Assembly (NCBI GenBank): GCA_964459805.1
Contig: CAYWOD010000004.1
Coordinates: 1 to 46,188 of the forward strand
Source of the DNA: DAOVRL01 sp964459805
GTDB taxonomy: Bacteria; Planctomycetota; Phycisphaerae; Sedimentisphaerales; Anaerobacaceae
Direction of reading: 5' to 3'
Length of the DNA: 46,188 nucleotides
In this document: piece after piece, positions 16,601 to 26,500 of the stretch
Layout of the letters: each line of letters opens with the position of its first letter
How positions within the stretch are numbered: the stretch's first letter is position 1
Notes under the pieces: model-generated
What the model was told of the DNA's origin: nothing
Database searches by the model: none
Seen by the model: the letters and a program-made list of their open reading frames with translations, nothing else
Position numbers and translations under genes: made by a program

Positions 16601-18172
16601 ATGGTAGTCGAGGATTTTAGTGCAAAGACGGGGCCGCTTGTCAGCGTGCTTGTACCGACGTACAACAGGCCGAGGTATTTGCGTACGGCCTTGGCCAGTG
16701 TCGTGCGCCAGGATTACAGTAACCTCGAAATATTCGTGATAAGAGACGGCGGAGAACAAGTGAGCGACGTTGTCGGGTCGTTCGATGATCCGAGGATCAT
16801 CTTCATCAACAGGCAGGAGAATCGGGGGATACCGTTTACGCTGAATGAGGCCCTGGCGCAGGTTAGGGGCAAATATGTCTGCTACCTTGGTGATGACGAT
16901 TTGTACTACAGCCATCACGTTGGCACGCTGGTCAATGCGCTGGAGAATGAGACGGACTGCGAGGTTGCGTACAGCGATTTGTACAGGACGTACTGCCGGA
17001 TTGAGCCGGACGGAAGTAGAGAGGTTCTAAGCAAGGTGGTCGAGGTCAGCAGAGACTTCGATCGATTCGTTATGCTCTATTTCAATCACGCTCTGCACGT
17101 AAGTTTGATGCATCGGCGCGATTTGCTTGAGAAGATCGGGCCCCATAACAAGGAGCTCAACGTGCTGATAGACTGGGAGCTAACCCGTAAGCTGTGCTTT
17201 TTCTCAGACTTTTATCATATTCATGAGATTACGGGTGAATATTACAGTCCTGTTGGTGAATCGGACAGGGTATCGGTCCGGCGTCGCAAGGACGAAAACG
17301 ACTACTTGCGAAACGTAATGACGATACGAACGACGAGACCGGCCAAGCCCTGGCCCCAAATTAAGGATGTCTCGATCATTTTCGTTACGGAGCAATTAGA
17401 CCGGCAGGCAGGGAGGAGGCTTGCTTCAATCTGGCGTCATACGTTCTATCCGTACGAAGTCTATTTGCCGCTCTCTCAGACTGATTTGGGGAGGTTGGAT
17501 ACGGACATGCCCAACATAGTCACTTTATCAGTGGATCCTTCGGCGTCCGAGGCCGGGCGTGCAACTGCGGCTTTGGCAAGATGCCGGGGCGAATATACCG
17601 CAGTAGTGCCGAGCGGATTTCCAATCAGGGAATTCTGGCTGGAAGACTCGCTCTATGCTCTTATTAACAGTCCGATTGACGGCGAAGGGTTTGAGTTAGA
17701 AGGCTCGACAGATAAGCTATGGGCGGTGGTACTGAGAACGGATGACCTGCGGCATGCTCGTGAGAGGTTTGCGAATATGTCGGTTCGGGAGTCGCTAATT
17801 GCGGACGGGGTTGCGGTGAGGCGAGTTTTGCCGGACGAGATTCCCTTTCAGTTTGACCAATTGCTTTGTCAGGCCGGGCAGGCGGAAAAAGATGGGAATT
17901 GGTCAAGAGCGGCCCAAATATACCAGCACCTCGTTGAGCGGTATGGAAACAAGGTGTGGATGAAATCCCAGGCCGCGGAGGCGTTCTTCAGGGCCGGCGA
18001 GTTTGGCAAGGCTGTGGAGCTGGCGCGTGAGGTCAATGAAAAAAGACCGACTGTGGATACGCTCTTGTTAGAGGCGAAACTGCACAGAGAGAAGAAAGAT
18101 TTCGACTTGGCAATAATGCGTCTCGAAGAGGCAGAGCAAATACTTAAAGGAAAAGAATTAGTATGGACATAA
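16601..18172 (+). CDS. GT2-type glycosyltransferase with C-terminal TPRs
   Basis: 523 residues. Residues ~13-240 are a GT-A family 2 domain: VSVLVPTYNRPRYLRTALAS at the start, RQDYSNLEIFVIRDGG, and the metal-binding acidic motif in YLGDDDLYY. Residues ~265-400 look like a second, degraded GT-A domain (DVSIIFVTEQLDRQAGRRLA). Residues ~410-520 are TPR-like (AGQAEKDGNWSRAAQIYQHL; EAFFRAGEFGKAVELAREV). The start has an ATG with a weak ribosome site. Its 3' end overlaps the next TPR gene by 10 bases, indicating translational coupling. Sugar and acceptor are unknown. Confidence 0.8.
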   Translation: MVVEDFSAKTGPLVSVLVPTYNRPRYLRTALASVVRQDYSNLEIFVIRDGGEQVSDVVGSFDDPRIIFINRQENRGIPFTLNEALAQVRGKYVCYLGDDDLYYSHHVGTLVNALENETDCEVAYSDLYRTYCRIEPDGSREVLSKVVEVSRDFDRFVMLYFNHALHVSLMHRRDLLEKIGPHNKELNVLIDWELTRKLCFFSDFYHIHEITGEYYSPVGESDRVSVRRRKDENDYLRNVMTIRTTRPAKPWPQIKDVSIIFVTEQLDRQAGRRLASIWRHTFYPYEVYLPLSQTDLGRLDTDMPNIVTLSVDPSASEAGRATAALARCRGEYTAVVPSGFPIREFWLEDSLYALINSPIDGEGFELEGSTDKLWAVVLRTDDLRHARERFANMSVRESLIADGVAVRRVLPDEIPFQFDQLLCQAGQAEKDGNWSRAAQIYQHLVERYGNKVWMKSQAAEAFFRAGEFGKAVELAREVNEKRPTVDTLLLEAKLHREKKDFDLAIMRLEEAEQILKGKELVWT

Positions 18173-18792
18173 CACAAGGCGATATTGCTGAGCATGAGAA
18201 TACGACCCAGCGTTACGAAGTGCTGCAGGAGCTCGGCGACTGTTATGCGTCGGTAGGCAGCTACGAGCAGGCACAGAAGTGCTACGAAAAAGCGGCTTCG
18301 CTGGGGCCCGACGAGGCGGGTCCTTACGTTGGGCTTGGAGTAGTGGCGTTGCAGAAGGAGCTTCTTGAGGATGCGGAGATAGCTTTTCGTGTTGCCTGTC
18401 GGCTGGATGTCAATTGCGCCAAGGGCTACGCGGGCCAGGCGATGGTCGCCCAGGAGAGGGGCGATTACAAGCAGGCGTTTGATATGTATCTGAAATGCCT
18501 GGAGCTGGATACGGATAATCTGACAGCTCTCTTGGGTTTGTTTCAGACTTCCTGCCAGATGGGTTCGTTCGGCAAAGTCATTCACTATCTTGAGGTGTAT
18601 CTGGATATGCACCCGGGAGATATTTCCGTCATGTTTTCTTTGGCAGCGCTGTATGTCAAGGATGGCCGTCTTGAGCAGGCCGGGACACTTCTTGGGGACA
18701 TCTTGGCTTTGGATCCGGGCAACAGTGATGCGGCTAATCTGTTGGAAGAAGTGGAACATAGTCTGGCCGGGCAGAGGCAGGCAGGGGGTTAG
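18163..18792 (+). CDS. TPR-repeat protein
   Basis: 209 residues made almost wholly of tetratricopeptide repeats: LQELGDCYASVGSYEQAQKC, then VGLGVVALQKELLEDAEIAF, AMVAQERGDYKQAFDMYLKC, LFQTSCQMGSFGKVIHYLEV, and LAALYVKDGRLEQAGTLLGD, which gives about five or six repeats. No catalytic part is present. AAAGGA lies before the ATG, inside the preceding glycosyltransferase gene, which it overlaps by 10 bases. It may continue that protein's TPR array in trans as an adaptor for the glycosyltransferases; this is inference. Confidence 0.8.
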   Translation: MDITQGDIAEHENTTQRYEVLQELGDCYASVGSYEQAQKCYEKAASLGPDEAGPYVGLGVVALQKELLEDAEIAFRVACRLDVNCAKGYAGQAMVAQERGDYKQAFDMYLKCLELDTDNLTALLGLFQTSCQMGSFGKVIHYLEVYLDMHPGDISVMFSLAALYVKDGRLEQAGTLLGDILALDPGNSDAANLLEEVEHSLAGQRQAGG

Positions 18793-18797
18793 GCCCT

Positions 18798-19136
18798 ATG
18801 GGCACAGACAGGAAGATATGGCTGTTGAGCGAGCTGCAAAGGCTGTTGGAAGGGCAGATAGAGCTGGCTCGGCAGGGCAAGCTGGGCGAGGTTGAAACTC
18901 TGGGCGAGCAGGCAGGGGCAATTGCGAGAGAAATAGGACAGACAGGGATTCTTGAACGGGCTGGGTTTGAGGAGCAACGTGAACGTTTGGCAGGATTGTA
19001 CAGGGATCTGAGACTGACTCTCAGCAACCATAGGGACGAGGTATTCAGAGAGTTAAGCAGGATTCGTAGAGGCAGGATGACTATTGGGGCTTATCGCAGC
19101 AATATATCAAGAAAGGCTCGGCAGAAGGGGAATTAG
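18798..19136 (+). CDS. Small helical protein, FlgN/FliT-like chaperone candidate
   Basis: 112 residues, predicted all-helical: SELQRLLEGQIELARQGKLG, then ERLAGLYRDLRLTLSNHRDE, ending in a basic tail with GRMTIGAYRSNISRKARQKG. Length, heptad pattern and the terminal AYR segment resemble short FlgN/FliT-type export chaperones, but the similarity is weak. It lies five bases after the TPR gene and within the glycosylation island. I infer a chaperone that holds an axial protein, perhaps the substrate of the island's enzymes. Another small coiled-coil protein would look similar. Confidence 0.5.
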   Translation: MGTDRKIWLLSELQRLLEGQIELARQGKLGEVETLGEQAGAIAREIGQTGILERAGFEEQRERLAGLYRDLRLTLSNHRDEVFRELSRIRRGRMTIGAYRSNISRKARQKGN

Positions 19137-19231
19137 GTGCTTGTTGTGAGAGGAGAGCGAATATCAAGAAGTACATAGCCAAAGAACAAGGGCATATTTC
19201 AAAACAGGCTCAGCAACGACAGCTTAAAGGT

Positions 19232-20506
19232 TTGGCCATTTTCGCAATGCCCAAACCATTTACTGATGCCTTTGCGACGATTCAGAGAAACGCCATAAGA
19301 AGCTGGATGCAGTTGAGACCTCGTCCTGAAATTATCTTCCTGGGTGATGACGATGGCGTGGCTGAATTCGCTCAAAGATGTAAGCTCAAGCATATTCCGG
19401 ACGTGCGGCGTAATGAGTACGGGACGCCTTTACTTGACGATTTGTTTGTTAAGGCGCAGGCGGCGGCGTCAAATGAAATATGCGTGTATGTCAATTCCGA
19501 CATAATCCTTATGGACGATTTCGCCGAAGCGCTTGAGTGTACCGCGCGGCGATTTGACCAGTTTTTAATGGTCGGTCGGCGGTGGGATATTGATGTTTCT
19601 GAGGAAATTGATTTTGGTGCAGAAGACTGGCAGCAGCGATTATTGCAACGAGCTGCCAGAGAAGGCGCGTACCACGCTGCCACGGGTATCGACTATTTTG
19701 CCTTCAAAAAAGGTTTGTGGCCTGAGATTCCTCCACTGGCTCTGGGGCGTGGTATGTGGGACAACTGGCTTGTTCGAGAGGCTTTGTTGTCGGGGCAGCC
19801 GGTGGTTGATGCGAGCGACAAGGTCACAATTGTCCATCAGAGCCACGACTTCTCTCATGTATCGGGGGGCAAAAAAGCGGCGAGTTTCAATATTGAGGTG
19901 CAGCGAAATCTGGAGCTGACCGGCAACGATACCTCTTTCGCATACACATCTCACGCCACCTGGGAGCTTAGACCTGACAGTATTGAACTACGGCCAATAA
20001 GCGAATTTCTCAAAGAGGACAACGAGTCCGTTATCCTCAAGTGTATTGAATGTGCGTATCAGCAGGCGCCCGATATCGTAAAAGCACAATGCGAACAGCT
20101 CACTGAGAATGTTGACGGCGAGCGTATGTCCCGGTTGGTCTCCGCGGCCAGACGGGAGCTGGCGTTGGGCTCTGCCAGAAACGCCGCGAAGTTGGTGCTG
20201 GATTCCTTCCAGACAGAGAGCCGCTCCGCTGCCGAGGAGCTCTTCAGGAAGGGTTTTCAATGTCTTAATGACGGCAATGTCTCGGAGGCCGTACGACATC
20301 TCGAAAAGGCCGCGATGAATTGTACGACGTTGCCCAATTTGTATTATGCGTTGGCCACCGCTTATGCTCAATTGGGAGATATATTCTCGGCAAAACGAGC
20401 CTGCCAGGTGGAGCTTTCGCTGCAGCCGGATAATCTCGGCGCCGCTGAGCTGCTCGAGCGAATAGATCAAGCCGCTAATGAGTACCGGCAGAGTCTGATA
20501 GGCTGA
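19232..20506 (+). CDS. Glycosyltransferase-like protein with C-terminal TPR
   Basis: 424 residues from a TTG at 19232; an ATG five codons on (19247, MPKPFTDAF) is an alternative. The frame is open without a stop back to about 19127, and the upstream peptide (GHISKQAQQRQLKG) looks protein-like, so a non-AUG start further upstream is possible. Residues ~5-220 form a GT-A-like domain: AIFAMPKPFTDAFATIQRNA, PEIIFLGDDDG, and VYVNSDIIL as the DxD-like site. GIDYFAFKKGLWPEIPPLAL and GRGMWDNWLVREAL follow. The same order of motifs occurs in the fourth domain of the 1981-residue protein. The C-terminus (~330-415) has TPRs (FRKGFQCLNDGNVSEAVRHL). Substrates are unknown. Confidence 0.7.
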   Translation: MAIFAMPKPFTDAFATIQRNAIRSWMQLRPRPEIIFLGDDDGVAEFAQRCKLKHIPDVRRNEYGTPLLDDLFVKAQAAASNEICVYVNSDIILMDDFAEALECTARRFDQFLMVGRRWDIDVSEEIDFGAEDWQQRLLQRAAREGAYHAATGIDYFAFKKGLWPEIPPLALGRGMWDNWLVREALLSGQPVVDASDKVTIVHQSHDFSHVSGGKKAASFNIEVQRNLELTGNDTSFAYTSHATWELRPDSIELRPISEFLKEDNESVILKCIECAYQQAPDIVKAQCEQLTENVDGERMSRLVSAARRELALGSARNAAKLVLDSFQTESRSAAEELFRKGFQCLNDGNVSEAVRHLEKAAMNCTTLPNLYYALATAYAQLGDIFSAKRACQVELSLQPDNLGAAELLERIDQAANEYRQSLIG

Positions 20507-20560
20507 CAGTATTTCAGAAGGAAATGCGGTTTCTCTGGACGAATTGGAAAAGGAATTGAG

Positions 20561-23500
20561 TTGAACAACGAGAACGTATCCATTGATGGTAACGGATTAG
20601 ACTCGAGGATTAGCCCAAGAGTCTCGGCAAGTGCACAAGAGCGCGAACTCAAGTTCTCATTTGTTATGATTGTGCTCAACGGGATGCCGTTCATTGAATA
20701 CAGCCTTAAATCCGTTTATGACTTTGCTTACGAGATAATCATTGTCGAGGGCGCCGTCGAGAATTGTATGTTCGCCGCCAATCCCGATGGAAGCAGCACC
20801 GACGGGACGGTCGAGTTCATAAAGTCTTTCCCTGACCCGCAAAAGAAAATCAGGCTGGTCCAGGGCCGATGGCCCGAGAAGTGCGAGATGCAGAACGAGG
20901 CCCTCAAATATGTCACTGGAGATTATGTTTGGCTTATAGATTCGGATGAGGTGTACAGGTCTCAGGACGTCGAGAAGATAAAAGAAATTCTTAAAAGCGA
21001 TTCATCAATTACACAGGTCAATTTCATCCCGAACAGTTTCTGGAAGGGCTTTGACTACATCTTCGTATCATCCAAATTCTTCGAGGATTCGTGCCACTGC
21101 AGAAGACTGTTCAAATATGTTCCCGGCGCGATGTTCACGACTCACCGGCCGCCGACGATGGTCTGGCCCGGCTGCGACAGGACCACCGAACAGATGAATC
21201 TCCTGGACGGGACGACCACCAGGCAGATGGGAATCATCTTCTACCATTACAGCTACGTCCTGGACAAACAGGTGAAACAAAAGATCGAATTGTACCGCAG
21301 GTACGGCTGGGGCAAACACTGGAAGCTCGATTTGCTCAGGTGGTACGAAGACTGTTACTTGAAATGGCAGCCGTGGAACAGAGATGAAATAGACTCACGG
21401 TATCCTATTTGGACAGGCGACATAGATTCACACACTGTGTTGTTCAATGGGACTCATCCCAAAGTCGTAATTGATTATATCCTGAACGATGGTGCAAGCT
21501 CCGCTAACCGGGCTGCAATGCAGCACGTAGTCAATGTGATTAATGAAATCAAACGTTCTTTTCCTCGACAGCAAATCAACGCGATTGAAACCGGCACAAT
21601 TCGCAGTTTCCACGAGAAACACTTCAGCACGTACCACATATCATGTGCGTTGGGTAACCGAGGCAGTCTGATTTCAGTAGATATCAGTGCCGATTCTATA
21701 AGGATAAGCAGGCAGGTTTGTCACGGCTCAAGGAATGTCGAGTTTGTGCATTCAGATTCAATCAAGTACTTAAAAGTACTCAAGGACATCAGGTTCCATT
21801 TTGCACTTCTGGATTCTGTTAACGACAAGAATTACATTCTCGAAGAGTTTCGGCTGATAGTCCCCATGATGGTCGAAGGCGGCATACTGATTGTGGATGA
21901 CGCGGGGATTACCAGAGATGGTTCCCGAATCGATACATCTGTCGCAGCGCAAAAGGGACACCTAATCTGGGAATTTCTAAGAAGCTGTGGCGTTCGGCCT
22001 GCGGTCCTCGAGACAACTTTCGGGCATGGAACTCAATTGAAAATCGCCATGACCCGGGAAAACCTGGCAAAGATAGAACGTGGCTTGGGCGCAATCAACC
22101 GGCAAACAGAGGGCTTGAGCTCCATTTCAGGCCTCGGCGATGATGCCATGAGTCGCTCTTTCGTTGGCAACACTCGAAAGAGTATCGTCTGGGTTCGGAC
22201 GGATTCCATCGGTGACGCTGTTCTCTCGGCCTCGATGCTGCCGCATATCTGGGGAAAATACCAGGGTGCCAGGATAACCGTTGTCTGTCAGGAGCATATC
22301 GCCGAGCTATACGAGGCCTGTCCCTATGTTGATGACATTGTAGTCTTTGACAGGCAGCGGGCTCTGCTGGAGGATCGGTACAGAGAAGAGATTGTAGAGC
22401 GGCTCAGGGCGTTGAAACCGGATGTGTCGTTGAATTCGGTATATTCCCGTGAGGCCCTGACGGATTGGTTTGCGATAAAGTGCGGCGCCGAGGAGCGTAT
22501 CGCATTAGAGGGGAACCTTTGCAATATCTCAGCCGAACTTAGGCGTGTACATAATCAGCTTTATACGAAATTGTTACCGAGCCACGGCGAACATAAACCG
22601 GAGATCGAGCGACACAAGGATTTCCTGCACGGCATTGACATTGATCCACCTTCGTTGAAGCCGATGGTGTGGACAACCGCAGAGGATGAGAAATTTGCCG
22701 AAAGGTTCTTTGAGGAGAATAACCTTAGCCCTGAAAATACGATCGCCTTGTTCCCGAGCGCGCAACATTCTAAGAAGATTTACGAAGAATACAAATCTGT
22801 GGTGCACAATTTTGAGCGGTTTGATTTTGTGATTTTAGGCGGCAGGGACGCAGAAGATTATGCAGGCGAAATCTGCGCGGATTCGCCTAAGACGTGCCAC
22901 AATTTGGCGGGTAAAACGACTATCCGCCGGATGACGGCTATTATACGCAAGTGCTGTTTATACCTCGGATCCGATTCGGCCGGCGCCCATATAGGTTGTG
23001 CGGTTGGCACTCCCAACGTTGTGGTGTTGGGCGGCGGGCATTTAGGGCGTTTTGTGCCCTATTCACCGTTGACCTTGGTTGTTTGCCTGCCGTTGGAGTG
23101 CTTTGGATGCAACTGGAATTGTCGATATGAAAGTCCTTACTGTGTTAAAGACGTTGCGCCGGAAGTTGTTGTCGAGGCACTGAAGGCGGCGGTTGAAGGA
23201 CCTTCGGAAAAGATACGCGTGTTTATTCAGGGCGATTCGTTGTGGGAGCCGGCGCCCGGGCGACCAGCGTGGAAAATGTTTGAGGGATTCCTGGACATCG
23301 ACAACATAGAGGTTGTTCCAATCGAGGGCCGCAGCAATGCCGTATCCGCACGCCACAATAACCCGGATGTTCGGATACAAGGGCCTAAGAGACTACAAGA
23401 TGCCAAGTGCCGACCGGGTGTCGCAATACGGACAGATACGGGCCTGACGATTACCACGAGCATAGCTCCCAGAAGGATTGAGGCTCAGATTGAAGCGATT

Positions 23501-26500
23501 GAAAGCTGGATGAAACTCGGCTTTGACGTTGTTTCGATAAACTGCGCCGAGGAGATAGAGTCGCTTCGGGGGTTTTTCCCGGAAGTCAGATTTGTTCGGG
23601 CCCAGCGGGATGCAAGAGAACTCCTCGGCAAACCTCTTGTATATTTTGAGGAGTTCCTGAAATATTTTCAAAGAAGCGGGTCTGAGATTTGCGGGATTGT
23701 GAATTCGGATATTCATTTAGTTGCAGACGAAGGTATTATTTCGTTTATTAAAAGCGAGGCAGAAAACAGTCTTATTTATGGGTCGAGGACGGATGTTGAT
23801 TCTCCGGATGTCTTGGCGGGCGATGTCTGTCAGACGGGATTTGATTTCTTCTTCTTCGATAGGTCACTGATATCCTGTTATCCGGAGTCTGAATTCTGTA
23901 TTGGAATGCCGTGGTGGGACTATTGGGCACCGTTAATTCCGGCTGTGGAGGGCTTTCAAACAAAAAGACTTGTTTCGCCGTTCGCATATCATATCAGGCA
24001 CACGTGTGAATGGGAAAAGGAGAAGTGGCTTTTCTTAGCTAAGAAGCTTTTTGCGTATTTACGCGAGGGATTCGACAGGGACCTGGTTTCGGACCCGCAG
24101 AGCCTCTGGACTTCGCTGGGAAGAACGTTTGCAGCTCATCACCGTCGGTATCTCAGAGAAAGGGGTATGGAAGATACGAGCCAGATGTCGGTTGGAATTA
24201 TTTTCCCTTCTGCCCTGGAGTTCCTCGAGGGGCAGTCACAGCAGATAACATATAAAAACAGAGAACCCGCGATCCCACAGCATTCTTTTGAGACTTCAGG
24301 GAACAGTGAGGATGTTTCCATCCACGAAGCTGATTCGATGGTGCGCAGCGGACACGGTCAAGAGGCAGAGTGTGATGTCAGTATTGTGCTTTGCACGAAG
24401 GACCGGGCGGGGCTGCTGGACCAGATGCTTGGCAGTCTCAGAGAGGCCGCCAGCGGTGTAGCTTATGAGATAATTGTTGTCGAAGGCGGCTCGTCTGATA
24501 ATACCTTGGATGTGCTGGGTAGGCATAACGTAAGAGAAATCTACAGTGAGTCGCAATGGCTCGGCCCCGGCAGGCACTCGTGGCCGCAGTTGTACAATTT
24601 CGGCTTTTCAAAGGCCCGGGGCAGATGGGCGATGTACGCCAGCGATGACATCGTTTTTAGCAGCGGGGCGATCGCTCGGGCGGTCGAATTGCTCGAAAAG
24701 CAGAAAGATGAGGTGGCAGGGGGCATCTTTTTCTATAAGAACATCCACCCAACGAGAGAGGATTGGGCCAGGTACGGTATCGATTTTACGCAGGGGGCCA
24801 AGCTGTTGATGAACTACGGGCTCATCAGGCTGGAGAGTTTCAGGCGGGTTGGCGGCTTTGACGAGGCGTACAGGTTCTATTGCGCCGATACGGATTTTTG
24901 CTACAAGCTGTACGAAAACGGCAGGCAGCTTATCCCGCTGCCCGGATGTTTTCTTACCCACAATAATCTGCTTGATGTGCAGAAACAGGCCAACGCCGAC
25001 GCCAGCGGTCGTGACATTGAGCTGTGCCGGCGTCGCTGGAGCCATTTTGTTGGCGCTGAGATGCCCAGGCCGGGGCGTTTGCTGTGGCAGGATAATTTCT
25101 CTGATGCGTTCGGTGTGCCGGCCGGTTTGGAAAAAATTGACTCCGGCATTGAGAGTTTCTGGCGCGGTCTTGCGTGTTTTCAGCAGGGCCTGTTTGCCGA
25201 AGCTGAGCAGGCATTCTTNNNNNNNNNNGACCACAAGCAAGTGTTGTGGTACCTGGCCAGAGCAGCGGATAAGTGCGGAGATGGTGCTTTGGCGGAGAAG
25301 GCGGCGACAGCGGTGGTAAGGTTGGCGCCTGATTTTGAACCGGGGCTGGATTTTCTAATTCGAGTGGCCCGGCAGGAGCAACGCTCGGCCGCCCCGGTGC
25401 TGTGTTCAGCAAAAAGCGGCTCTATCAATACTGATAATGCTTATGCCGTGGAATCCGGCCTGGAGAACTCTTATGAAGAAGGGCCGGTCTATTCCGATGC
25501 TTGGGGGGGGCTAAACGCGAGGAATCAGGCAACTACAGAGACGACTGTGAGACGGACTTCGACGAAATCCCACTGCGAGCGTTCTGAAAAACAACTGCGC
25601 AGAAAGATTGAGAAATTCAACAAGGTAGTCGTATGGGGGCTCAAAACCCAGGAACATACTCATGCTTACATTCATCGTCACTTCTTCAGTACGTTAGAGA
25701 AACTGGGCGCGAGCGTTGTTCTGGTGGATGACCGCAGGGAAAACGAGGATGTAATAGAAAGTAATGACCTGGTCATCTCTGTAGATGTTTCGAGCTCCCA
25801 CCTGCCCATCAGGGACAACGTGTATTATTGTCTGCACAATTGTTCGGATGACATTCATCAAACAATTGACCCATCCAGAAGCATCCAGCTTCAGACATAT
25901 ACGAATTCGGTTGAGCTGGCCGGCCAAATGTGGGACCAGGTAACGTTTTTCGACGGTAAGAACCGCACCCTGTTTCAACCCTGGGCAACAGATTTGCTTG
26001 GGAATGAATTTGAAGAGCCGATACTCGAACGCTCAGGCAACGTTGTCTTTTGGGTCGGCAGTATATGGAATGATCGTCTGGATCGGGGCAATGTCAACGA
26101 AATCGAAATGCTGAAGGATGTCCTCGAAAAAAGGAATATAAGATTCATTCACTTACAGGACATTTCAGATTCGCTGAATATCAAGTATGTTCGTCGTTCG
26201 CTTATTGCCCCGGCAATTGCCGGCCGCTGGCAGGTGGAAAACAATTACCTTCCCTGCCGGATGTGGAAGAACATTTCATACGGTCGGCTCGGCGTCTCAA
26301 ATGTCAGAAAGTTCGATGATATATTTAACGATTGCACTGTCAAGGGCCGGAGTATCGAAGAGCTAATCGACAATACGCTCAGCTTACCGTTGAGCAAATA
26401 TAGAGATATGATCTACGAGCAGCAGGAAATAGTCAAGAGTCATCATACTTACGTGAACAGACTGCTAAACATAATCAGGGCATTTGAAGCCGTGGAGAAT

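Noticed and set aside
24608..25412. Minus-strand frames crossing the N gap
   Set aside because: They oppose the well-supported multi-domain frame and have no recognisable motif.
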